64,000 bases of DNA from Corydoras sp. C115 (Eukaryota > Chordata > Actinopteri > Siluriformes > Callichthyidae): the NCBI GenBank assembly GCA_019802505.1, contig JAFMOC010000031.1:290001-354000 (forward strand), in the 5' to 3' direction. Made by a program: the position numbers and the translations under genes. Every line of letters begins with the position of its first letter. The first letter of the stretch is position 1. Under the pieces are notes generated by a model, which had not been told where the DNA came from, searched no databases, and saw nothing but the letters and a program-made list of their open reading frames with translations. Below, one piece after another: positions 12,800 to 25,542 of this stretch.

Positions 12800-15700
12800 T
12801 GGCACGGTGGTTTAGTGGTTTAGCATGTTCTCCTCTCAGTGCTGTGGATTCCCGGTTCGAATCCCCATCTGGGTGGAGTTTCCATGTTCTCCCCGTGTCC
12901 GCGTGGGTTTCCTCCGTGTTCTCCGGTTTCCTCCCACAGTCCAAAAACAAGGATCAAGTCCATTGAGTTCTCCAAATTGCCCCATATAGAGTGTGTGTGT
13001 GTGAGTGAGTGTGTGACCAGTGATAGATTGCCCCCATGTCCTGGGTGTATCTGCCCAGCGCCCGAAACGTTCTCCCCTGGATGGGCATGGGGACCCCCCC
13101 CCCCCGCGACCCTAATAGAGAATAAAGCGGAAGATAATGAATGAATACTGTATAAATTATATATATATATGGTGGCACAGTGGCTTAGTGGTTTAACATG
13201 TTCTCCTCTCAGCACTAGGGATTCCCGGTTCGAATCCCAATCCAGGTGGAGTTTCCATGTTCTCCCCGTGTCCGCGTGGGTTTCCTCCGGGTTCTCCGGT
13301 TTTCTCCCACAGTCCAAAAACCATGGATCAAGTCGATTGAGTTCTCCAAATTGCCCCATATAGAGTGTGTCTGTGTGAGTGTGTGCCCAGCGATGGATTG
13401 GCGTCCTGTCCTGGGTGTATCTGCCCAGCGCCCGAGACGTTCTCCCCTGGATGGGCATGGGGAACCCCCCCCCCCCCCCCCCCCTGCAACCCTACTAGAG
13501 GATAAAGTGGGAGATAATGGATGGTTTATATATATATTATATATTTAAATGTTTTCGGTGGCGTCACTCAGAGATGGGACTGACTCACAGAGTGTTTTCC
13601 CCCCAAAAAATTATTCTACAGTCATCTCATAAGAGATCAGCTGCCTTGTGATATTTCGCAGTTGCCATTTAACCGATTTAAGGAGGCAGCCGTCTGTAAG
13701 CTTTAAGGCGTCCCCCTGATTTGCGCTCGTCCCGTCCTCGTTGTTCTCCGGTCTCCTCGTTCTTGTTTTCGCGTCTCTTCGTTGCTGTGAAGGATCTTTC
13801 TTGTGGACTTATGTAAACCCAAGACGTGATTTATTTCGAAATGCCTTTGTTGCCTCCATAGCGGTGCGGCAGCAGGCAGCATCCTTAGCAACAGCTCATT
13901 ATGCATAGCAACAGTGTTCTAAAGAGACAACGGAGCACTAAATGCGGCGTTTGACTCTGCGTCCCGCGCCGGGGCAGCGCCGTCATGTTGGCTCCACAAA
14001 GGACACTGAATAAAACACCTGAATTCAGAGATCTTAAGTGTTCCGGTGGGTTCGTCTGATAAAAGCGAGAACATTGGACCTGCTCTTGTGAGTCTTAACA
14101 GTAAACATCAAACACTGTAGAGTTCTGCTGGTTCGTCCGTGACCTGCACCTCCGCGTCGGCTCGCGTCACGTCCGAACGTCCTTATTTGAACCCGTGTCT
14201 GCTGGGAAACAGCCCGGGGTCCCCGCTGCACGGGAACGGCATGTGCCCCCCGGCGGGTGCCTCGTCGCATTATCGGCGCCGCGTCGTCGGTTTCGCCCTC
14301 TGTGTCGCTCAGTTCCTCGGCTCTGATCATGTGACGCGAAGCCGATAAATAAGCCCCATGCCCGAAACCAGGACGAGCACAACAGAACAGACGTCATCCG
14401 TCTTTCACCGACGCTCCCGCAACGTTCCAATAAATACCACGTGACGTTGATGTGCGTATAATATTGACATATTATAATATATATACTGTGTATATCCATT
14501 CATTCATTCATTATCTTCCGCTTCATCCTATATTAGGGTCGCGGTGGGGTTCCCCATGCCCATCCAGGGGAGAACGTTTCGGGCACTGGGCAGATGCACC
14601 CAGGACAGGGCGCCAATCCATCGCTGGGCACACACTCACTCACACAGACACGCTCTATATGGGGCAATTTGGAGAACTCAATTGACTTGATCCATGTTTT
14701 TGGACTGTGGGAGTAAACCGGAGAACCCGGAGGAAACCCACGTGGACACGGGGAGAACATGGAAACTCCACCCAGATGGGGATTCGATCCGGGAATCCCT
14801 AGAGCTGAGAGGAGAACATTCTAAACCACTAAGCCACCGTGCCGCCCCTTACTGTGTGTGTATATATATATATATGGTGTCTTAGTGGTTTAGCATGTTC
14901 TCCTCTCAGCCATAGGGATTCCCGGTTCGAATCCCCAACTGGGTGGAGTTTCCATGTTCTCCCCGTGTCCGCGTGGGCTTCCTCCAGGTTCTCCGGTTTC
15001 CTCCCACAGTCCAAGAACATGGATCAAGCTCAATTCAGTTCTCAAAATTGCCCCATATAGAGTGTGTCTGTGTGTGTGTGTGTGTTCCCAGCGATAGATT
15101 GGCGTCCTGTCCTGGGTGTATCCGCCCAGCGCCCGAATCGTTCTCCCCTGGATGGGCATGGGGAACCCCAGTGTGATGAGTCGGCGTTATCCCGGCTCCG
15201 CGGAGCTGAGAGACCAGGAGCCGAGGCGCCGCCGAGCGCACCGACATCTGCCTTTAAATCTCGGGCTTATCTCAGACTCGGGCCCGTGTTCCGGGGGAAG
15301 CGGCTCGGCGCTTTGGCAGGCCCGCTTCGGGCTTCACGCGACGTTCCGCCGGCTGAGCCAAGCTCTGCGCCGGTCATATAGCCGCTTATGTAATCCCGTT
15401 AGCTTAAGCGGGCATGCAAATGGAATTCATTAACCTCGCCGGCGCTCGAATGCACGGACTCACCGCGGCCCACAGAGCGCACGGCGGGTTACACACCGGC
15501 CCACCACGAAAACATCGGCCCACCTGATCGTCCCCCACGTTTAATCCTGAGGTCCGGGTAAGAATAACGACCATCACACCAAATGGTTCATTCATTCATC
15601 TATTATCTTCTGCTTTATCCTCTATTAGGGTCGCGGGGGGGGGGGTTCCCCATGCCCATCCAGGGGAGAACGTCTCGGGCGCTGGGCAGATACACCCAGG

Positions 15701-18700
15701 ACAGGAAGCCGAGCTGAGATGAGAGTTCATTTTGTTCTCAGATTCGTTTTGGACTCTCGTCTTTCGGAAACTCCTTTATGTAACATGATGTCTGATGTAA
15801 GCGAATAACACCCCCACCCCATCACCCCCCACCCCATCACCCCCTCCCCACCCCCAGCACCACCGCACTGACATATGCCCTCTCCTGAGGGCTGCGGCGA
15901 GGACGTTGCATTTAGTTCTACTCTTCTGCACATTATCTGTTCAGCGGCGCCCTCCTCTGTTTGCTGTTTTCCGTCGCGCTCGTCCCACCCGGACGCCGGG
16001 TTCCAGTCCGGTTCTGCAGCGTCGATGTTCTCGTGAAATGATGTGTTTTTTAAAGCTGGATTCTGTGGACCGATCGAACCTCGAGTCCCTCACGCTGTCT
16101 TTTCTCTTTCTACAGGACACTTTGCACACTGGGACGGAGGCAAGCAGGTACGACCCTCTCTGCATGTTCACCCTCATGTTCACTCTGCATGTTCACTCTG
16201 CATCATGTTCACCCTCACCTTCACCCTCATGTTCACCCTCACCTTCACCCTCATGTTCACCCTCACGTTCACTCTCATGTTCACCCTCATGTTCACCCTC
16301 ATGTTCACTCTGCATCACGTTCACCCTCACGTTCACTCTCATGTTCACCCTCATGTTCACTCTGCATCATGTTCACCCTCACATTCACCCTCATGTTCAC
16401 TCTGCATCATGTTCACCCTCACGTTCACTCTCATGTTCACCCTCATGTTCACTCTGCATCATGTTCACCCTCACATTCACCCTCATGTTCACTCTGCATC
16501 ATGTTCACCCTCACATTCACCCTCATGTTCACTCTGCATCATGTTCACCCTCACGTTCACCCTCATGTTCACTCTACATCATGTTCACCCTCACGTTCAC
16601 TCTCATGTTCACTCTCACGTTCACCCTCACCTTCACCCTCACGTTCACCCTCACGTTCACTCTCATGTTCACCCTCATGTTCACCCTCATGTTCACTCTG
16701 CATCACGTTCACCCTCACGTTCACTCTCATGTTCACCCTCATGTTCACTCTGCATCATGTTCACTCTCACGTTCACTCTCATGTTCACTCTCATGTTCAC
16801 CCTCACGTTCACTCTGCATCATGTTCACCCTCATGTTCACTCTCATGTTCACCCTCACGTTCACTCTGCATCATGTTCACCCTCACGTTCACTCTGCATC
16901 ATGTTCACTCTCATGTTCTCCCTCGTGTTCATTCTCATCTCCATTCTCATGTTCACTCTGCATCACGTTCACCCTCACGTTCACCTTATGTTCACCCTCA
17001 TGTTGACTCTACATCATGTTCACCTTACGTTCACCCTCACGTTCACTCTCATGTTCACTCTGCATCACGTTCACCCTCATATTCACCCTCATGTTCACTC
17101 TGCATCATGTTCACTCTCATGGTCACCCTCGTGTTCATTCTCATCTCCATTCTCATGTTCACCCTCATGTTCACTCTGCATCATGTTCACTCTCATGCTC
17201 ACCCTCATGTTCACTCTCATGTTCACCCTCATGTTCACTCTCTGTGTAATTATGACATCACGATGCAGCCGCTCCGTCCTCCACTCACATTTATAAACAT
17301 AATGAATCCTAACGGCGCTGAATGCGAACGCAGACGTAGCGGCTCGGAATAGAAAGCGGCACCGAATGAACTGGAAGCCTCTCGGGGGAGCCGCGCCGCG
17401 CCGAGCCGAGCCGCGCCCGTCGATGTGGAGCGTAATAGGATTTGGCTCGCAGCCGACGTTCTTTTTTTTTTGAGGACGGATCTCTGGCGGGCTGCTCCTC
17501 CCCCGAAACCTAATCATACCCCATCAGACAGACCTGCTCTTTGTGCTCTCCATGCGCATGTGCATTTGCATGAGGATGAGCGCGCCGCACAACAGGTTCG
17601 CCGGCGCGGGCGCACGCTACCGCCGGGCGCGCCGCCGAAGACGCGCGCGGAAAGCAAAACAAATGAGGCGACGGGCGCGATAATGCGGCCGCCACGGGTG
17701 GCCTGCCAATTCGGCACGCGTCCTGCGCCGTCGAATTAGAAAACAAAAGCCGGAAACCTGACGCCGGGGCGTCGGCGGGGCGGGGGAGAGGGCGCGGGGG
17801 GGGCGGAGGCACAACGCGTTTATCATGAGGAGAAATTACACCGGGTCGGACAATTATGTAGATTGTTTTCAATTGATATTCCTCCACCTCGTTCCCTGAG
17901 AGCTCGCTGTTTCATCATGCTGTCACGGCGGCGCAATTGCGCTGCCAGACCATGAACAAGCTTTTGTCAGCCGGGCGCAGCAGCCATCGAATTGAGAAAC
18001 GAGGGTCGCCTCGCCGAGGATCTTCATCTCCCGAGTTTCCAGATTTAACTTCTGGAGAGGTGGAAGGTCCGCGTGCTCCTCACCTCTGCATTTTAATGAG
18101 ATCTTCACGGGGCCACGAGGTCCAGAGGGCCAGTGTGGAAGCGCAGAGTGTCCACCTTAAAGTCCGGTGGAGGAGGAGATGCTGTGGATGGACCGCAGTT
18201 CCATTTTAATTCACCATTTAAATTATTCTCTTATATTTATTTTTCTTAAAATATTATGAAACACGGCAGCTTAGTGGTTTAGCACGTTCTCCTCTCAGCG
18301 CTAGGGATTCCCGGTTCGAATCCCCATCTGGGTGCAGTTTCCATGTTCTCCCCGTGTCAGCGTGGGTTTCCTCCGGGTTCTCCGGTTTCCGGTTTTTCTC
18401 CCACAGTCCAAAGACATGGATCAAGTCAATTGAATTCTCCAAATTGCCCCATATAGAGTGTGTCTGTGTGAGTGAGTGTGTGCCCAGCGATGGATTGGCG
18501 CCCTGTCCTGGGTCTATCTGCCCAGCGCCCGAGATGTTCACCCCTGGATGGGCATGGGGAACCCCACCACCGCGACCCTAATAGAGGATAAAGCGGAAGA
18601 TAATGAATGAATGAATTATGAAACACTGTCTGCATCATTTCTTTCTTTCTCCTGTTTTCAGCATTAGACACGACATTTGTTCTCTATAAAATAGGTTTGA

Positions 18701-19357
18701 TGTTTGTTGGAGTCTCTAGAATAAATGAATAGTCTTAACGTTGATGTAATTGGAATATTTGGGCCTCAGTTTTCATCTTTTTCAGATTTCACTGATGGCT
18801 TGCAGACAGATTAGAGATGAGAGCTGAGGTTCCGCGTCACCGTTTAGATCGACATCCCGAATTAACGTCACGGTTTATTCGTATTTTTTAAAGCCGAACC
18901 TAATCATGAAAATTGCATCCGTACCTCCTACCACCTGCCGTCAGTCTGCGGCGTGCTGCGGCGCGCGCTCCTCGTTTAACCGGCGAGCCGCCGAGGAAGT
19001 CACTTTAATGGATGCAAATGACGAGTGTCGCTCACTTCGACAGACGTGCAAAGCCTCCGTTCATTCTCCATCTTCATTAGAAGACGTTAACAGCTTATTA
19101 CCGCCTTCCCTTTGTTCTGATCATCCATGAAACACATGTTCTCCGTGTGCTCGCCTTCTCCTGAGTTCGTTCCCTGCCTGTAAAGCAGCCTCCAGTTTCT
19201 CATCCGCTCATGCAGTTACGAGTCGATGCCTGTAGGGTGCAGTATGGAGCTGCTGTGACATGGTGGTGGTGGTGTGTTTTGTATGCTGCTGATGGGGTTC
19301 TGTGTTCACTGATGGATGAAGATAAACAGCATCGGATGAGCTACAGTCTCTGATTCC

Positions 19358-19414
<57 letters not shown>

Positions 19415-22400
19415 ACAGTGGGATCCACAGGGCAGCCCTCAGACCAGCCTCTCAGCTCCGGGCCATCCCCACGGCAACCCTCACGCCAGCCAGAGTCTCC
19501 ACTGCACATCAGGCCCCGACCTTGAGGGGGCGCACCTCAGTAAACCCGACCCCTACGACCTCTACGAGAAATCTCGCGCCCTGTACGAAAGCCGGCGTAA
19601 GTACTCCGTTTTCACTCCGGGTGCTTTTCACGTCGCACCTCCACCACGAGCCGCACCTCCACCACGAGCCCCACCTCCACCACGAGCCGCACCTCCACCA
19701 CGAGCCCCACCTCCACCACGAGCCCCACCTCCACCACGAGCCCCACCTCCATCACGAGCCCCACCTCCACCACGAGCCGCACCTCCACCACGAGCCGCAC
19801 CTCCACCACGAGCCGCACCTCCACCACGAGCCCCACCTCCTTCACGAGCCCCACCTCCACCACGAACCCCACCTCCACCACGAACCCCACCTCCACCACG
19901 AGCCGCACCTCCACCACGAGCCGCACCTCCACCACGAGCCCCACCTCCACCACGAGCCCCACCTCCACCACGAGCCGCACCTCCACCACGAGCCCCACCT
20001 CCATCACGAGCCCCACCTCAACCACGAGCCCCACCTCAACCACGAGCCCCACCTCCACCACGAGCCGCACCTCCACCACGAGCCGCTGATTGGCAGTTTT
20101 TATTTTCTTTTATGGAGTTGAGAGACTGAAAGTAGAACCCCGTGTCCTGGGTTCGGTTCTCGTCTGAGCGTCAGCCGTCGTTCCGCGGAGCGCAGTAGGT
20201 ATGGGACAGTCCGGCCGTCCACGCGTCCCCGTTTCGGCCGATAGCCCGGGTTCGATAGCGGCTGGTGTCCGTCGTGCTGTGAGGTCGCGGGTGCGAGGCG
20301 TCTGTCGATCGGCAGACGGATTTGGATTTGGTCCGAGGCCGTGGGTCCGCCGGGAGAACGCGGCGTCGAGGTACGAAAAGCCCGCGTCCATAAAATCTCT
20401 ATTTTCTTGCAGAACCCGGACCGCCGCGAGTGCCGACTGACTCCACAGGCAAGTAAATTATTCAGCGGTTTGTGATTCCCGGTTCCACAGAGCTCATCCT
20501 CTCGCACCGAACGTCGATGCCGAGTTCCCTGCGGATACCGGATCGGTGATGGAGCAGCTGTAGCTGCGTTACAGAGCTGGGTTCTACATCACAGAACATT
20601 CAGCTGGAACAGGGAACCTGTGACCTGCGTCTGCAGAGCGGCTGCGCCAATAAAACTCCGATTCAGATCAGGGGGGGGGTTCTCCATGCCCATCCAGGGG
20701 AGAACGTTTCGGGTGCTGGGCAGATACACCCAGGACAGGGGGGCAATCTATCTCTGGGCACACAGTCACACTATATAGGGGCAATTTCCATCCATTATCT
20801 TCCGCTTTATCCTATATTAGGGTCGTGGGGGGGGGGGGGGGGTTCTCCATGCCCATCCAGGGGAGAACGTTTCGGGGGCTGGGTAGATACACCCAAGACT
20901 GGACCCCAATCTATCTCTGGGCACACACTCACTCTCTATAGGGGCAATTTCCGTCCATTATCTTCCGCTTTATCCTCTATTAGGGTCGTGGGGGGGGGCA
21001 GATACACCCAGAACAGGGTACTAATCTATCTCTGGGCACACACACTCACTTCCTCACACTATATAGGGGCAATTTAGAGCAGCCAATTCACCTTGAACCC
21101 ATGTTTTTGGACACACACCCACACGGACACGGGGAGGACATGAACACTCCACCCAGATCGGGATTCGGACCTGGAGTCTCAGCTCTCGGAGGCGGGCGCG
21201 CCCACCCACCCCGAAAATGATGTCGTGGAACCCAAACACCTTTAAACAGAACCCTTTATGAACGCGTGTGTGTCGGGGGGGGGGCGCGTGTGGAAGTGTA
21301 CGGTTTGCTGAGCGAGGTGGGGGGGGGGGGGGGCGGTACGGGGGCGCGGGGGTACGAGCAGGTAAAGCACGACACCGTCGCGTTAAAGCAGCCGGATGCT
21401 TTTCTATCTACGCGTGTGCCGGCGTGTTGGTGTCTGCAGCCTATCCCGTCCAGCAGGGCTGCTGATATCATGACCTACATCCGTGTTCCGCGCTGCAGAT
21501 TCATTAAGTTCCTCTGAACCCCTGACGACGTTGTGCGGCTGCGAGTCGCCTCTGTGCGCTTTCGGATTTTCAGGCTAATGACCCTCCTCACGGCCGAGGA
21601 GCTTGATGTTCCCTTTTTTAAATTTATTTATTTATTTATTTTTTTCTTTTAAATAATAAGAGATATTAATATTCTCCTCACTTTGGTGAGAGCGGGCGGG
21701 GGTGGGGGTGTGGGTGGGGGTGCGGGTGGGATGTTTGAGAGCCATCTCAGCTACATTTTTCGGTGTGCGAATCAATTTTTTTTTTGGGGGGAGAAAGTGC
21801 AGAGACGGTTCTTTCACCATCTGTCCTCTGGAGGACGCATCACGATTCCGACGACCCGCAGACAGAACCGATTGTTTCTCTTGCAGGCGGCACGGTGGCT
21901 TAGTGGTTTAGCACGTTCTCCTCTCAGCGCTAGCGATTCCCGGTTCGAATCCCCATCTGGGTGGACTTTCCATGTTCTCCCCGTGTCCGCGTGGGTTTCC
22001 TCCAGGTTCTCCGGTTTCCTCCCACGGTCCAAAAACATGGAACAAGTCAATTGAGTTCTCCAAATTGCCCCATATAGAGTGTGTGTGTGAGTGAGTGTGT
22101 GCCCAGCGATAGATTGATGCCCTGTCCTGGGTCTATCTGCCCAGCGCCCGAGACGTTCTCCCCTGGATGGGCATGTGGAACCCCCCCCCCCCACCCTGCG
22201 ACCCTAATAGAGGATAAAGCGGGAGATAATGAATGAATGAATGTTTCACTTGCTGAGAACATGCAAAAGATTTGGGTTGGTGTCGGCAGACGTCCATTCA
22301 TTCATTCATTCAATATCTTCCGCTTTATCCTCTATTAGGGTCGTGGTGGGGTTCCCCATGCCCATCCAGGGGAGAACGTCTCGGGCGCTGGGCAGACACA

Positions 22401-25400
22401 CCCAGGACAGGACGCCAATCTATCACTGGGCACACACTCACTCACACACACACACTCTATATGGGGCAATTTGGAGAACTCAATTGACTTGATCCATGTT
22501 TTTGGACTGTGGGAGGAACCCGGAGAACCCGGAGGAAACCCACCCGGACACGGGGAGACCATGGAAACTCCACCCAGATGGGGATTCGAACTGGAAATCC
22601 CTAGTGCTGAGAGGAGAACATGCCAACCACTAAGCCACCGTGCCGTCCCCGGCAGACGTCCGGTCACATTTAAATGGAACGAGCCCTTTTAAAGGGTTAC
22701 CACGGTAACCTGTCCTCACCGATATAAACGGCGTGTGTCTTAAACGTTGTCTGCAAACAGTGAGAAGGTCCCGAGTGCTTCGATACCTGACTGACGTCCA
22801 CAAGGCCCCTTTTTGTGAGGGGGTGGTTTTGTATGTTCTCCCTCATTTCTCGGACTCCCGGTCCGTTCTAACGACGAGGGGACGAGCGGCCCGACGGAAC
22901 CTCTGGTGTGACGTCTGACCCTCTTTGTCTCCTCAGGTGTGGAGTACCAGGAGGTGGAGGTGCACCTGCTGAGGGAGAAGACCGGCTTCGGCTTCCGCAT
23001 CCTCGGAGGAGACGAGGCGGTGCAGGCTGTGAGTCCGGAGGCCCGCGACAAGGCTCGTATGGGGGGGCAACCGAGGACAATTGCTTTCATTTCCATTCGG
23101 TTCCGTCTCAGTAAATGAGGAACCCGAGGCGGACCGGCGCTTCTCGGGACGTCTCGGGTCAGGATGTGGCCCGTCGCCTCGTCGTGCTGCGGCACGATCG
23201 CTCGTTATTAGGGGTGTCTACAACTAAGGATTTTCATAGTCGAATCGTTGATTCGTCAGATTTTCCCTATAGTCGACTGATAGAATCAGTTAAAATTTCA
23301 CCACAAGATGGCGCTATAAGCATGGTTTTTAAAAAATATAATTTTTTTATATTTTACTTGTTTTTCTAGAGCACCGTAAATGGGATCCCCGTTCTGGACT
23401 TTTTTCCACTTCAAAGGAAAAACCTAAAACACTCAGATCAATGAGTTTTAGGATGATTAGGACGAATCGTCGAATCAGCGAATATTGCAGCTCACCCCTA
23501 CTCGTTATCGTTATTCGGGGTCGGGTTGCACGTCGGCCGTTTGTGTTGTGGCGATGCACGGCGTCCGTTCCACGTCCTTACTAGGGCTGCAACTAACGAT
23601 TATTTTGATAATCGATTAATCGGTCGATTATTTTTTCCGATTAATCGATGAATCGGATAAAAAAATTTTTTTTTTACATTTACATTTAATGATTTCGCAG
23701 ACGCTTTTATCCAAAGATGGATGTTTTTCAGTAAAATTATTCTATAGTATAGTATTATATATAGTCATTTTAATTTCAAATGCTATTTGTGTCCAGCGTT
23801 ATTGAAGTTCTGCAGGTCACGTAAGCGGTTGCGACATCGCGAGTAACGTGGAAGTCGCACGACCCAACGAATCGATAATGGAAATTCATTATCGATACTT
23901 TGGATAATCGAGTTTTATCGATTTTATCGATTCGTTGTTGCAGCCCTAGTCCTTACAGCGCGTCTTGTCTTGTCCGCTCTTACAGATCGTGATCGGCGCC
24001 ATCATCGAGAACAGCCCGGCGGAGCGGGACGGCCGCCTGCGCCCCGGGGACGAGCTGGTGTCCGTGGACAGGATGCCGGTGGGGGGTCGACCGCACAGCT
24101 ACGTGATCGACCTCATGCATGCGGCGGCGCGCAACGGCCAGGTCACCCTCACCGTCAAACGCAGGGTTCTGCCCCAACCCGGTGAGTGTGGCGCGGAGCC
24201 TCGCCCAACATCGGTGTCTGACCGTCCATACGGTCAGTATAGTTAACCGTGTGTTGTTGATAAGCTTGTCATTCAGCAGCGGAACCTCTGCTTCGAACCG
24301 TCGACGAAAACCGAGGCACCTCTTTTAAATTAAATCAGCGTAAAGATAATTAATTGGTTCTCGGCAGGCACGGTGGCTTAGTGGTTTGGCATGTTCTCCT
24401 CTCAGCGCTAGGGATTCCCAGTTCGAATCCCCATCTGGGTGGAGTTTCCATGTTCTCCCCGTGTCCGCGTGGGTTTCCTCCGGGTTCTCCGGTTTCCTCC
24501 CACAGTCCAAAAACATGGATCAAGTCAATTGAGTTCTCCAAATTGCCCCATATAGAGTGTGTGTGTGTGAGTGAGTGTGTGTCCCAGTGATAGATTGGCG
24601 CCCTGTCCTGGGTGTATCTGCCCAGCGCCCGAGACGTTCTCCCTGGATGGGCATGGGGAACCCCCCCCCCCCACAACCCTAATAGAGGATGAAGCGGGAG
24701 ATAATGAATGAATAATTTGTTCTCAAAACTCCAAAATACCCAAAAACACCAAATCCAGGGCGGCACGGTGGCTTAGTGGTTTGGCATGTTCTCCTCTCAG
24801 CGCTAGGGATTCCCGGTTCGAATCCCCATCTGGGTGGAGTTTCCATGTTCTCCCCGTGTCCGCGTGGGTTTCCTCCGGGTTCTCCGGTTTCCTCCCACAG
24901 TCCAAAAACATGGATCAAGTCAATTGAGTTCTCCAAATTGCCCCATATAGAGTGTGTCTGTGTGAGTGAGTGTGTGCCCAGCGATGGATTGCCCCCCTGT
25001 CCTGGGTGTATCTGCCCAGCGCCCGAGACGTTCTCCCCTGGATGGGCATGGGGAACCCCCCCGCGACCCTAATAGAGGATAAAGCGGGAGATAATGAATG
25101 AATGAACACCAAATTCAAGGTGAAAGAGAGCCGAGGTTTCGCTGTTCCTGCGAGGCAGCGTCTCAGAATGTGCGTGTTGTAAACCCCCCGCAGGTCAGCC
25201 GTGCGGAGAGAACGGCGCGGCGGCCAATCAGAGCAGCTCACCCCGAGCACGGGCCGTGTGTCCCGTCAACCTGCCGCCCACCACGGACGTGGTCATCCAC
25301 CGCAAAGAGACCGAGGGCTTCGGCTTCGTCATCATCAGCTCTCTGAACAGACCGGAGAACACCGCCACCATCTGTGAGTGTCCGGACGGCCGGGCGGCCT

Positions 25401-25495
25401 CAGGGTGCACCAGTTTGATCGGCCGCCTTTAAACTGAGACTTTAATTAAAATTAAATTTTATTTAAAAAACTATGCCTTAAATGTAAAAAAGCCT

Positions 25496-25542
<47 letters not shown>

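Noticed and set aside
15906..17352. Three long plus-strand frames of Ser/Pro/His/Val repeats
   Set aside because: Minisatellite in an intron; all three plus frames are open, which is a repeat signature.
19363..20129. Frames with HLHHEP and PPPRA repeats joined to a real exon
   Set aside because: The exon ends at a strong donor (GTAAGT at 19597); the repeat is intronic.
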